A stretch of 64,000 bases of DNA, from the NCBI RefSeq assembly GCF_018881605.1, contig NZ_JACVPZ010000001.1, positions 434,001-498,000 on the forward strand, given 5' to 3'. A program made the position numbers and the translations under genes. The notes under the pieces are model-generated. The model made no database searches, was not told the origin of the DNA, and saw nothing but the letters and a program-made list of their open reading frames with translations. Position 1 is the first letter of the stretch; the number at the start of each line of letters is the position of its first letter. The DNA comes from Polynucleobacter sp. UB-Tiil-W10 (GTDB lineage Bacteria > Pseudomonadota > Gammaproteobacteria > Burkholderiales > Burkholderiaceae). Shown piece after piece: positions 1 through 8,363 of the stretch.

Positions 1-11
1 CTAGAGCCAAT

Positions 12-689
12 ATGAAAGTATCTCCCTGGACACAATACTGGCATCAAATAGGCGCTATTCACAGACTAGCCATTGTGTTGATTACTGGGTTTGGATCCTA
101 TTTTTTGATTCCGACAGCCATAAGCCCAATTGTCCGCTTGGCCCTATCTTGGCTACTGGCAGGCGGTCTTTACCTTACTCTGACTTACATCATGATGTAT
201 TTCTCTACCAAAGAAAACATTCTTGGTCTGTCAAAGAAGGAGGATGATGGCGCGGCGATGATCCTCATGATTATTGTGCTCGCAGCGATAGCTAGCTTAG
301 TAACAATCGTCATTATTCTTTCGGGTATTAAAGCGCTCCCTACTAATCTTGCCATTCGCCATGTTGGATTGGTTTTAGCAACCTACATTATTTCTTGGTT
401 ATATGTGCACACTGCATTTGCCCTGCACTACGCACACGTCTACTATCAAGAACTTGAAAAAACCAAAGAAGCACCGCTGCTCTTTGCCTTGAAGTTAAAG
501 CCTACGTATGTAGATTTTCTGTACTTTTCCATGGTGATTGGCATGACTTGCCAAACCGCTGATGTGAATATTGCCAGCTCCAGAATCCGGTTCTTGGTCA
601 TGCTTCAAGGAATGACTGCTTTCATCTTTAACGCCACCTTACTTACTTTGGCTATTAATTTGATTTCAGGGGTAATTGCACTTTCCTAA
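12..689 (+). CDS. DUF1345 family integral membrane protein
   Basis: A 225-residue polytopic inner-membrane protein of unknown function. About five hydrophobic segments are visible (near residues 18-35, 42-62, 80-105, 118-140 and 195-220). The overall pattern, with an HxxFALHYAHxYY stretch near residues 132-144, fits the DUF1345 family, and the length is usual for it. The ATG is only 12 bases from the window edge and no in-frame stop precedes it, so a start further left cannot be excluded. It is convergent with the amidohydrolase gene on its right and shares a terminator with it. The family assignment is from memory of its pattern; no function is implied. Confidence 0.75.
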   Translation: MKVSPWTQYWHQIGAIHRLAIVLITGFGSYFLIPTAISPIVRLALSWLLAGGLYLTLTYIMMYFSTKENILGLSKKEDDGAAMILMIIVLAAIASLVTIVIILSGIKALPTNLAIRHVGLVLATYIISWLYVHTAFALHYAHVYYQELEKTKEAPLLFALKLKPTYVDFLYFSMVIGMTCQTADVNIASSRIRFLVMLQGMTAFIFNATLLTLAINLISGVIALS

Positions 690-692
690 AAG

Positions 693-718
693 AAAAGCCA
701 ACCCGAAGGTTGGCTTTT
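693..718. terminator. Bidirectional intrinsic terminator
   Basis: An 11-bp perfect stem (arms 693-703 and 708-718) closes a CGAA tetraloop and is flanked by an A-run on the left and a T-run on the right. It can therefore terminate both the DUF1345 gene and the convergent amidohydrolase gene. Confidence 0.9.
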
Positions 719-741
719 TAATGCCGCCTTACTTAAGAACA

Positions 742-2535
742 TTACTCCAAAGGTCTAGGCTTCTTCGTTTCTGATACCGGAATAACCTTGCCACCCAACA
801 CCGTTGCGAATACCCCAACATCTTTAATCTTATTTGCAGACACCGTTTGTGGATCAGCATCTAACACTGCAAAGTCTGCAAACTTACCGGCTTCAATGCT
901 ACCCACCTTATCTTCAACGCCCAATGTATAGGCTGCATTAATAGTAATCATCTTCATCGCATCAGAAGCGGTTACTGCCTCAGCTGGAGCCCATACCTTG
1001 CCATCCTTATAAACGTCTTTACGAGTCACTGCGGTCCACGCTTCTTTTAGCGGCACTGGTGCGGATACAGGAGCATCTGAATGAATTGAAGTAACAATGC
1101 CGCTACGAACCAAAGTTCCGAGACGAGTTGCATAGGACACGCGATCCATGCCTAGTGCCGGGTACTCTAATTTAGCGCGCTCTGATATATAAGAAATATT
1201 GGCGCTGACTACTGCACCGAGAGCCTTAATTTTCATGACCATTGCAGTTGATGGAATGCCAAAGTGATTAATTGTGTAACGATGATCAAAACGCGGCTTA
1301 GCATCCAGCATTAGCTGCAAAGCATTGATGGAATTTTGATTTCCGATATCGCCATTGCTGTGAATGTGGATATGGTATCCCGCATCCCACCACGGCTTCA
1401 TAGCAGCCGCAAAGTCTTGCGCTGACTGATAGTTTGATGAACCTAGACTTCCGTCGGTATAACCTGGGTGTTCCATGCGCATCGTTTCTGGCAAGTAACC
1501 ACCATCGCTATAGAACTTCACGCCCTGGAAAATCAAACGGTCATTATCTTGCTGCTTCAAAGCTTGAGCTTCAGCAATCGCTTTATCGCCATACTTCTGA
1601 ATAAATGGGTCTGAGTAAACAACTGGGACGATCCGCAAAGAACCTGATGCTGATTGACTAAATGCCTTTGCAATTTTTAACTCTGTCTCAATATTCAAGG
1701 TGCCAAATGCTAAATCACCGGAAGTAGTAATCCCGCCCTGCTGCATCAGATCACTCATGTATAAATAATCAGTGGGAATCTCAGTTGGCTGGAGTACATC
1801 TTTTCCGGCAACACTTAAAATATACGTCACGGCGGGTATTTCTAAAAATTGACCGTTTAATTGGCCATCCTTATCAAGACCCACACCCTTCACATTCTTC
1901 ACCTTCTCAGATGTGATGCCGTAGGACTTGATGAAAGCACTGTTGACATACATATCATGACCAGAAGCATCCCAAACAATAATTGGTCTGGTGCTAGAGG
2001 CTTGATCTAAAAGCTGACGATCAGGCATCTTTCCCATGGCCACTACATCAAAACCCCATGCCAACAAAGTCTGATTCGGATCCTTGATGTCATCAGAGTA
2101 TTTTTTGAGCTGCGTCATGGCCGCCTGTAAATTAGCCACCCCTGGAAATGCTGGCCCCCATGGATTAGGCATTGGGGATGGTGTTAACAATGGTTTGTTA
2201 AATAAAATGCCGCCCAATAAAGGATGAGCATGTGGCTCTATAAAGCCTGGGTACATGACTTTATTAGCAAAATCTTTATTAATGACCGTTGGGTACTTGC
2301 TTGTCCAAGGCTTCATATCCTCTAAAGAGCCTACAGACAAAATACGGCCATCTGCAACAGCGACTGCAGTTGCATTCGGAATGGCTGGATCCATTGTGAC
2401 AATCTTCTTAGCCACAAAGACCGTAATGTTGGTGACCTTAGGGGTTGATGGTGGATCAAGTAATTGAACTGCCGATGCAAGGCCAGAGAAAAGACCCAAT
2501 ACACCTGCATAAATAATTTTAGATTTTAGATTCAC
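742..2535 (-). CDS. Exported YtcJ-like amidohydrolase (Amidohydro_3), paralog 1
   Basis: A 597-residue metal-dependent hydrolase of the YtcJ/Amidohydro_3 branch of the amidohydrolase superfamily; the substrate is unknown. A signal peptide (residues 1-22) predicts export. The metal-site motifs are intact: PHAHP with H102 and H104, a HIHSNGD block near 388-394, NHFGIPS near 425 and HSDAPVS near 485, followed by the usual C-terminal GKFADFAVLD segment. The start is GTG, supported by an AAGGAG ribosome site. A paralog lies just upstream and a third, altered one at 35.6 kb. The neighbouring amidase and outer-membrane barrels suggest envelope-level use of amides or similar compounds, which is an inference. 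Confidence 0.85.
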   Translation of the reverse strand: MNLKSKIIYAGVLGLFSGLASAVQLLDPPSTPKVTNITVFVAKKIVTMDPAIPNATAVAVADGRILSVGSLEDMKPWTSKYPTVINKDFANKVMYPGFIEPHAHPLLGGILFNKPLLTPSPMPNPWGPAFPGVANLQAAMTQLKKYSDDIKDPNQTLLAWGFDVVAMGKMPDRQLLDQASSTRPIIVWDASGHDMYVNSAFIKSYGITSEKVKNVKGVGLDKDGQLNGQFLEIPAVTYILSVAGKDVLQPTEIPTDYLYMSDLMQQGGITTSGDLAFGTLNIETELKIAKAFSQSASGSLRIVPVVYSDPFIQKYGDKAIAEAQALKQQDNDRLIFQGVKFYSDGGYLPETMRMEHPGYTDGSLGSSNYQSAQDFAAAMKPWWDAGYHIHIHSNGDIGNQNSINALQLMLDAKPRFDHRYTINHFGIPSTAMVMKIKALGAVVSANISYISERAKLEYPALGMDRVSYATRLGTLVRSGIVTSIHSDAPVSAPVPLKEAWTAVTRKDVYKDGKVWAPAEAVTASDAMKMITINAAYTLGVEDKVGSIEAGKFADFAVLDADPQTVSANKIKDVGVFATVLGGKVIPVSETKKPRPLE

Positions 2536-2596
2536 AAAGACTCCTTAGATTCATCTCTTTAAAACATGACTTCAATTGAATAACATCCATCAGAAT

Positions 2597-2624
2597 AAAA
2601 ACACCCGTCAATGCGGGTGTTTTT
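2597..2624 (-). terminator. Intrinsic terminator after amidohydrolase paralog 2
   Basis: Seven-bp GC-rich arms (2601-2607 and 2614-2620) are extended by four A and four T, giving a hairpin with a U-tract on either strand. It lies 30 bases after the stop of the leftward gene that ends at 2654, so the two amidohydrolase genes are probably separate transcripts. Confidence 0.85.
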
Positions 2625-2653
2625 AATACATCTTTTGAAGATTGGAGCTACTT

Positions 2654-4360
2654 TTAGTTAGCGTTAACCTGCTTGCCATCGACCCAAGTACTCTTCACTT
2701 TAATATTGCGGATATCTGCCGGGGGAGTCTGACGTGGATTCTTTTCCAAGATCACTAAGTCAGCTTGCTTGCCTACCTCAAGGCTGCCTACAATATTGTC
2801 GGCAAATAATTGATAAGCCGCATCAATAGTAATGGCACGGATAGCATCATCCACACTAACCGCCTGATCAGGGCCTAATACTTTTTGCGGCGGCAACTGC
2901 CATTGGCGTGTTACTTCTTCGCTAATGTAATTCAAAGGACCCACGTTTGAAACAGGTGAATCGCTATGCAATGTAAATTTTCCGCCTGCACGCTTAAAAT
3001 CTCCGGCTGGATCAATTCGTTTAGCGCGATCTGGCCCAATAATATGGTTATTAAATGCAGCGCCCCAGTAATCAACATGACCAATAGTGAAGCTTGGAAC
3101 TACTCCAAGTTTTACTGCCTGCTTCACTTGAGACTCATTATTGACAGTGAAATGCTCCATACGTAAACGACGATCTTGTGGTTTAGCATTACCTGCCAAT
3201 AACTTTGTGTAACTAGCTAAAGTTTGATCAATTGCTTTATCGCCATTAGCGTGGGTAGAAAGTTGCCAACCCTGATCAAAAAATGATTTCATAGAAGCAT
3301 AAATTTCTACATCTTTAAAATTGAGGGCCCCACTCCATGTAGAGTTTTTTGGATAGGTGTAAGGTGCATTTAGAGCGGCCGTTAAACCCTGGGTAGAGCC
3401 GTCAGAAATATATTTAATACCAATAAAGCGCAATTGATCATCGCCTTCGTTCGGCTTAATAGTAGTTTTTCCAGTTGGCATGGACTCACTAAACAAATAT
3501 CCGCGTACTCGAATGGGTGATGCATTTTTTGCAAAAATTGACCTATAGATCGCAACTTCTTTATCCACGCCGAAATTGCCACCAACACTCATCTCGGACG
3601 CAGTTGTGACACCAGTGGAAGACATTTTCTTCATCGTGCCCTGAATAGCGCCCATTAATTGGGCTTCAGTTGGGGCTGGCATTTTCGCCATAAATGGCAA
3701 ATAAGAAGGTGGCTCCACTAACTTTCCAGTGAGCTTACCTTTTGCATCTTTTACAAAAACACCGCCGCCTGCTGGATTAGGCGTTTGATCCGTAACGCCA
3801 GCAAGCTCTATAGCCTTGTGATTGACATACCCAATGTGACCAGATTGATTGACGATAAAGATTGGAACCTCTTTAGATACCTTATCTAAATCATCAGCAG
3901 TGAGCTCAGCCATAAAAGGAGTGGTACGAGATGGATCGACACCAAAACCAAAAAGCCAACCGCCAGCAGGAACATCTTTAAGGGCAGCCTTCATTTTCTG
4001 GGCCAATGTTTCTTTGGTGTCATAAGGCAAAGTGAAGTTGCTCAAGTTCAAGCCCAAACCCTCGAAAACTGAAGTAACCATAATATGCACGTGAGGCTCA
4101 ACAAAACCTGGCATCAAAGTTTGACCTTTGAGATCAACTACCTTTGTACTATCTGCTTGCCACTCTTTAATGACAGCGTCTTTAGTGCCCACAGCAACAA
4201 TCTTGCCGTTTTGTACTGCAAGCGCCTGAACTTCTTCATTTTTGGCGTTAACCGTAACAATCGGACCGCCAAAAAAAATTGTATCGGCATTACCCTTGGC
4301 AAAAGTGACTGCGCATTGCGCCATCAGTAATGCTGAAAGGAGTTTTGGAGAAATTTTCAT
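2654..4360 (-). CDS. Exported YtcJ-like amidohydrolase (Amidohydro_3), paralog 2
   Basis: A 568-residue paralog of the gene to its left. The signal peptide covers residues 1-22 (hydrophobic core, then TFAKG). Metal ligands typical of the superfamily are present: PHVH with H90 and H92, STHANGD near residue 370, EHFTVN near 400 and LHSDSPVS near 460. The C-terminal GKQADLVILEKNPR segment is the usual family ending. The ATG follows a modest AGGA ribosome site. Terminators on both sides make it a single-gene transcript. The substrate cannot be read from the sequence; YtcJ relatives act on formamide-like or cyclic amide bonds, but that is only family context. Confidence 0.85.
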   Translation of the reverse strand: MKISPKLLSALLMAQCAVTFAKGNADTIFFGGPIVTVNAKNEEVQALAVQNGKIVAVGTKDAVIKEWQADSTKVVDLKGQTLMPGFVEPHVHIMVTSVFEGLGLNLSNFTLPYDTKETLAQKMKAALKDVPAGGWLFGFGVDPSRTTPFMAELTADDLDKVSKEVPIFIVNQSGHIGYVNHKAIELAGVTDQTPNPAGGGVFVKDAKGKLTGKLVEPPSYLPFMAKMPAPTEAQLMGAIQGTMKKMSSTGVTTASEMSVGGNFGVDKEVAIYRSIFAKNASPIRVRGYLFSESMPTGKTTIKPNEGDDQLRFIGIKYISDGSTQGLTAALNAPYTYPKNSTWSGALNFKDVEIYASMKSFFDQGWQLSTHANGDKAIDQTLASYTKLLAGNAKPQDRRLRMEHFTVNNESQVKQAVKLGVVPSFTIGHVDYWGAAFNNHIIGPDRAKRIDPAGDFKRAGGKFTLHSDSPVSNVGPLNYISEEVTRQWQLPPQKVLGPDQAVSVDDAIRAITIDAAYQLFADNIVGSLEVGKQADLVILEKNPRQTPPADIRNIKVKSTWVDGKQVNAN

Positions 4361-4438
4361 ATTAGGGTCCTATTATTTAAAATGTTGAGGTTGCTTGACC
4401 GCTACCAATGGTATTACTGATGCCAAGGTATTTATTTG

Positions 4439-4466
4439 AAAAAAAGAAGCTCGACAAGCGAGCCCC
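4439..4466 (-). terminator. Intrinsic terminator after the Ntn-hydrolase gene
   Basis: On the minus strand a short GC-rich stem (GGCTCG paired with CGAGC, arms around 4449-4453 and 4459-4464) is followed by TT, C and seven T. It lies about 30 bases beyond the stop at 4498. Confidence 0.7.
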
Positions 4467-4497
4467 TTTCAATAATGAATAAGCAAGCTTAATTCAA

Positions 4498-5607
4498 TTA
4501 ATTCATTGGAACCAAAACTTTTGGCTGAGCTAATTTAATGTACTTTATTTCTTTAGCATTCACATCCATTTTTTTCAGATCGAATGTATAGATATTATTA
4601 TTTTCAAACATCTTGACGTTGTAGAACATGGTTTTATTGTTCGCCACAATAGTCCATTCAGTTACCTCATAGCCACCAGTGCCGCCACCGTAAGGATTGC
4701 TAGCCGGCAATGTGACTGATCCAGGAGGAATATCAAAGCTTCCTAGAATATGCCATGCAGCACCATCCATCTGAGCATTTGTAAGGTTCGCTGGCACTGA
4801 GTTGGATAAAAATAGTGCGCGAATGAAACGGCTTGGGCTCAAGAAATCTCCAGGTAGACCATGCAATCCATTGCCAGAACTTGGAGCTGCATAGGTGGCG
4901 CCATTAATTACCAGCGGCGGCTTCTCTACCTTAGAAAGATTTGAGTAGTTACCAATGCTATTGAGGTGATCCTGAAATGGAGGATCATTAGTCAACACAG
5001 TAGTCGGATTATCGTAAATGGATAATCCACTTTTGGAGTACTCAACCACAATACTTTTTCCATTACTGTCATGGAATGTATAGTGGACTGGGGGAGTCCG
5101 ATTACCATAGACAGCCAACTTGGCGCCGTTCACTTGAATCTTCGGTAAGCCAGCCTTCACCTCATCAATAGTGGCAAAATTTGTGAGTACATAAGTGAGT
5201 ACCTGTACTGAGTTGATGCTATTTGCTGAATCTGCTTGAGTAACTGCCGGATATGCTGCACTGTTTGGAAAGTTCAATAAGCCTCCAATGAGGCCCTTCT
5301 CATTCATTCCATCTACGAACTCAGGCAAGCCAAGTGCATTCATGCCAGTTACCGCATATTTTGAATTCCAATTCAGGCCAGAACCATATTTACCATCAAC
5401 ACCAATTCCTTTGAGGGCATAAGCTCTTGGAATAGTAGTTAATTGCGAATTCAAGGGCAAGCCAAACTCCATCGTGCGGCCATATACATAACCGCCGTCG
5501 CTGCCTTTAAGCAAGAAACTAGTGCAGGCCTCGCCGGCTAATGGTGCAAATGCTAAGGTAACTGAGACCGAAGCAGCCAGTACTTTTTTAAAAATTTTTT
5601 GTTTCAT
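4498..5607 (-). CDS. Choloylglycine hydrolase / penicillin-acylase family (linear amide C-N hydrolase)
   Basis: A 369-residue Ntn hydrolase. A signal peptide ends in LAGEA directly before C28. In this family the Cys becomes the N-terminal nucleophile, so export and maturation may be one event. The GRTMEF motif sits 16 residues after the Cys (R44), matching the catalytic Arg position; the usual Asp three residues later is Glu (E47), as in many linear-amide members. A VLTNDPPF segment near residue 210 fits the conserved Asn region. Family members cleave bile-salt amides, penicillin V or acyl-homoserine lactones. The substrate here is unknown, though an AHL or N-acyl compound is plausible for a water bacterium. 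Confidence 0.85.
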   Translation of the reverse strand: MKQKIFKKVLAASVSVTLAFAPLAGEACTSFLLKGSDGGYVYGRTMEFGLPLNSQLTTIPRAYALKGIGVDGKYGSGLNWNSKYAVTGMNALGLPEFVDGMNEKGLIGGLLNFPNSAAYPAVTQADSANSINSVQVLTYVLTNFATIDEVKAGLPKIQVNGAKLAVYGNRTPPVHYTFHDSNGKSIVVEYSKSGLSIYDNPTTVLTNDPPFQDHLNSIGNYSNLSKVEKPPLVINGATYAAPSSGNGLHGLPGDFLSPSRFIRALFLSNSVPANLTNAQMDGAAWHILGSFDIPPGSVTLPASNPYGGGTGGYEVTEWTIVANNKTMFYNVKMFENNNIYTFDLKKMDVNAKEIKYIKLAQPKVLVPMN

Positions 5608-5651
5608 GATGAACTTCCTATCTATTTATAAGTTAGTACTAGAGCAATAAA

Positions 5652-6533
5652 TTACTTCAAAATTACCAAGGTTGCCGTCGCACGAGCACCCCAACCGGAT
5701 GGGCCGCCAGGCGTGTTGCTAACGTAATAAATTGGGCCTGCGCCAAATGAAACTGGAACACCATCAAACACCATTAACTTCGAGACGCCAACGTAAAGTG
5801 GATTGGTAGTACGGTGTGCGTCATAGTTATATAAGGCTTCCATATTGGCCGTGTAGGTCCAAGCATCTTTATTAGTGTAAGCAACGAATGGCTGACCATA
5901 CAAATTATTTTGAGTACCAAAAGCCGGATTACCACCCATGTTCCATGATTGGTAACCAAGCAATCCGTAAGTCCAAGGGCCTTGGCGATTTAGCACCACT
6001 CCAGTAACGCCGGCGCCAGTTTGCTGTGAACCGAACTTACCACTGTTGCCTGATGGTGATTGTGCATAAGGGCCAACACCCCAGATCCAAGAAGAGTTGG
6101 TATTAGGAGCATAGAAAGACTCAAGAGTTACGCTTGCAATTCCGTATCCGGAAAATGATTGGCCAGGCGCAGTTTGCACACTAGTCTCTCTAACGCCCGC
6201 AATAATAGGGCGCACGATAAAGACGTCACCACCACCAAGATTAAATGGGGCCACCGGCTGGAACAAGAGAGTCTGCTCGGAGCCGCCCTGATTTCTGCCC
6301 ACACCACGACTGAATTCGTACTGAAGCGGTACCGAAATCATATTGGCAATTGGATTTGCTAATTTCTTTGCAATATCCACACTATTAACTGCTGGCTTAG
6401 CAGAAACAGTGACGGCGCCTGAGTTCTCAGCAGCCACTGTGCCTGCACGCGCAGGAATTTCTTGAGCAAATGATGAGCTCATAAATGCGGCAAACAATAT
6501 TGAAGCCGAGGTAATTTTGAGAGTGAATTTCAT
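5652..6533 (-). CDS. Outer-membrane beta-barrel, neuromedin-U / transporter-like
   Basis: A 293-residue protein with a signal peptide (residues 1-23, ending SSFAQ). It has alternating amphipathic strands rich in Gly, Tyr, Trp and Asn and ends with hydrophobic residues (TLVIL-K). Segments such as LQYEFSRGVG, WGVGPYAQSPSG and SWNMGG resemble the neuromedin-U family of putative outer-membrane proteins. It lies 44 bases downstream of the next gene's region in the same leftward block as the amidase. A role in uptake of the amidase or amidohydrolase substrates is an inference; porin-like or structural roles are equally open. Confidence 0.65.
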   Translation of the reverse strand: MKFTLKITSASILFAAFMSSSFAQEIPARAGTVAAENSGAVTVSAKPAVNSVDIAKKLANPIANMISVPLQYEFSRGVGRNQGGSEQTLLFQPVAPFNLGGGDVFIVRPIIAGVRETSVQTAPGQSFSGYGIASVTLESFYAPNTNSSWIWGVGPYAQSPSGNSGKFGSQQTGAGVTGVVLNRQGPWTYGLLGYQSWNMGGNPAFGTQNNLYGQPFVAYTNKDAWTYTANMEALYNYDAHRTTNPLYVGVSKLMVFDGVPVSFGAGPIYYVSNTPGGPSGWGARATATLVILK

Positions 6534-6554
6534 AACGATTTTTAAAAAGCGAAA

Positions 6555-7376
6555 TTAGAAGTGGAATGTTGCCGATAATTGCGGGCCTTGAAAGGTCGTC
6601 TTTTGCAGAAGACCTGCACCATTCGTTTTTGAGCTGCTCATATCGTAGTAAAGGCTACGATAAACCAAAGCAACATCAACCCATTTCTCGAACGTCTTAC
6701 CAACGCCTGCCATAGCCTGCCATGTTAGGTTAGTTGTACCGCCACCGCTGCCAATATCGGCATAGAAAGGAACGTACCAAGTTGAATCCGCAATGCGGTA
6801 GCGCCCTTTGAAACCTACAATTGGATCAACAGTACTGACAGTCTTGGAGTCGCTCAATGAATAATTTGTTCCGTCAAGCGCCAGGTTCAGGGTAGCTGTA
6901 ATGCTAATCCAGCGAACTCCCAATAAGCCATCAACATTAGCATTTTGATTATTTAATAAATTATAAGTAGCGGCACCAGTCAAAATTGTTTGCTGAACGG
7001 TAGGCTTCATTGCTAACCTAAAGTTATAACCTGATGCTGGAGTTACTGATGTAGTACCAGTTTTTTGCAAAGTAGCGCTAACCAGATCGGCCATCACGCC
7101 CCAACTACCGTAGTGAGCCTCTCCAGCAATCATTCCACCAGACTTGAGATTGCTAATCACATCATTCATGCTTACATCGGCAGTATTAAGGTATTGACCT
7201 TTGTAATTGAGTGTCGAACTAATATTGGGAGCCCAAACATAAGGCGTTACGTCAATAGTCCACTCATTAGAAATCTTGGGAATCGGAGACAGGCTCTCAT
7301 CTGCGCGAGCAACACCTACAGACATCAAGATGGAAGATGTTGCTATTAAAGAAGCGAGGAGGATTTTCTTATTCAT
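6555..7376 (-). CDS. Outer-membrane beta-barrel protein of unknown function
   Basis: A 273-residue exported protein read from the ATG at 7376. A longer frame begins at a TTG at 7406, but the ATG start places a clean signal peptide at the N-terminus (MNKKILLASL to VARADE), so it is preferred. The mature part opens with WTIDVTPYVWAPN, shows repeated amphipathic strands and ends in a terminal Phe (QLSATFHF), the classical recognition end for outer-membrane barrels. It is the first gene of a leftward pair with the neuromedin-U-like barrel (21 bases apart), so the two are probably co-transcribed. No specific substrate can be assigned. Confidence 0.7.
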   Translation of the reverse strand: MNKKILLASLIATSSILMSVGVARADESLSPIPKISNEWTIDVTPYVWAPNISSTLNYKGQYLNTADVSMNDVISNLKSGGMIAGEAHYGSWGVMADLVSATLQKTGTTSVTPASGYNFRLAMKPTVQQTILTGAATYNLLNNQNANVDGLLGVRWISITATLNLALDGTNYSLSDSKTVSTVDPIVGFKGRYRIADSTWYVPFYADIGSGGGTTNLTWQAMAGVGKTFEKWVDVALVYRSLYYDMSSSKTNGAGLLQKTTFQGPQLSATFHF

Positions 7377-7700
7377 AATTGAGCTAATTAGATATTGGGT
7401 GGACAAAGAATTTTTAATGCCAAATTTTAGGGCGATTATATAGACTTCAACGATGTTAAATAACGTAATTGAGGGTTAAACCTAGAGCGCACAACCCCCA
7501 AATAGGGCCAAACAACCATGCAGTCAAAAACACCCTTTACTACCTCTTAAGCACCCAAAATCACCCTAGCAGTCAATTATCTAAAAATTCGATCATAACT
7601 ATCAAATTAATTCATTAGACAAATAAACAACTGAGGTTCAAAATTCATCCAGTTGCAGTAGTTACTAACGAAATTGATTAACCAAAACTAGGAGCACAGT
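7377..7700. other. Divergent intergenic region upstream of ahpC
   Basis: An AT-rich 324-base gap between the outer-membrane gene and ahpC. It must hold promoters for both directions. A GGAGCA ribosome site lies just before the ahpC ATG. No convincing OxyR four-part motif, small gene or RNA structure was seen. Confidence 0.5.
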
Positions 7701-8264
7701 ATGTCCATTATTAATACAGCAGTTCAACCCTTCAAAACCGAAGCTTTCCACAATGGCAAGTTCGTAACTGTTACTGACGAAACCCTCAAGGGCCATTGGT
7801 CAGTTTTGATTTTCATGCCAGCAGCATTTACTTTTAACTGCCCTACAGAAATTGAAGATGCAGCAGAGAACTATCCTGAGTTCCAGAAGTTAGGCGCTGA
7901 AGTGTATATCGTGACAACTGATACCCATTTCTCACACAAAGTTTGGCATGAGACATCTCCTGCTGTTGGTAAAGCAAAGTTCCCCCTCGTTGGCGACCCA
8001 ACACACACTTTGACAAATGCATTCGGTGTTCACATTCCTGAAGCAGGATTAGCATTGCGCGGCACATTCATCATCAACCCAGAAGGCATCATTAAGACAG
8101 CAGAGATTCATTCAAATGAAATCGCTCGTGACGTTTCTGAAACTTTGCGCAAGTTGAAGGCTGCTCAGTACACAGCAGCACACCCAGGCGAAGTTTGCCC
8201 AGCTAAGTGGAAAGAAGGCGCTGCAACCTTGACTCCATCATTGGATCTCGTAGGCAAGATCTAA
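7701..8264 (+). CDS. ahpC: Alkyl hydroperoxide reductase subunit C (typical 2-Cys peroxiredoxin)
   Basis: A 187-residue cytoplasmic peroxiredoxin that reduces hydrogen peroxide, organic hydroperoxides and peroxynitrite. The peroxidatic Cys is C47 in FTFNCPTE and the resolving Cys is C166 in EVCPAKW, so it is a typical 2-Cys enzyme. The catalytic Pro/Thr environment (MPAAFTFNCP) and the conserved RGTFIINPEG block are present, and the length matches enteric AhpC. A strong GGAGCA ribosome site precedes the ATG. It is followed by its dedicated reductase ahpF after 99 bases that hold alternative hairpins, so transcription is presumably shared but the two expression levels may differ. Confidence 0.97.
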   Translation: MSIINTAVQPFKTEAFHNGKFVTVTDETLKGHWSVLIFMPAAFTFNCPTEIEDAAENYPEFQKLGAEVYIVTTDTHFSHKVWHETSPAVGKAKFPLVGDPTHTLTNAFGVHIPEAGLALRGTFIINPEGIIKTAEIHSNEIARDVSETLRKLKAAQYTAAHPGEVCPAKWKEGAATLTPSLDLVGKI

Positions 8265-8280
8265 GTAGAACCAGTAATCC

Positions 8281-8335
8281 ATAGACTCTCTTTAAGAGAG
8301 TCTATTGGAGAGGACATGATCCTGCCCAATAGACT
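8281..8335 (+). promoter_or_regulatory. Two mutually exclusive hairpins between ahpC and ahpF
   Basis: Hairpin A has perfect 10-bp arms at 8281-8290 and 8296-8305 with a 5-base loop. Hairpin B has perfect 10-bp arms at 8299-8308 and 8326-8335, extended inside by a 2x2 internal loop and a further 4-bp stem (8311-8314 with 8320-8323). The right arm of A overlaps the left arm of B, so only one can form at a time. Neither is followed by a U-tract, so processing, mRNA stabilisation of ahpC or attenuation is more likely than simple termination. Confidence 0.6.
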
Positions 8336-8363
8336 CACCTAAAAAATACCCAAGGAAATCATC

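Noticed and set aside
7560..7640. Possible OxyR site upstream of ahpC
   Set aside because: Only isolated ATAG/CTAT fragments occur; the four-part spacing of the OxyR motif is not present.
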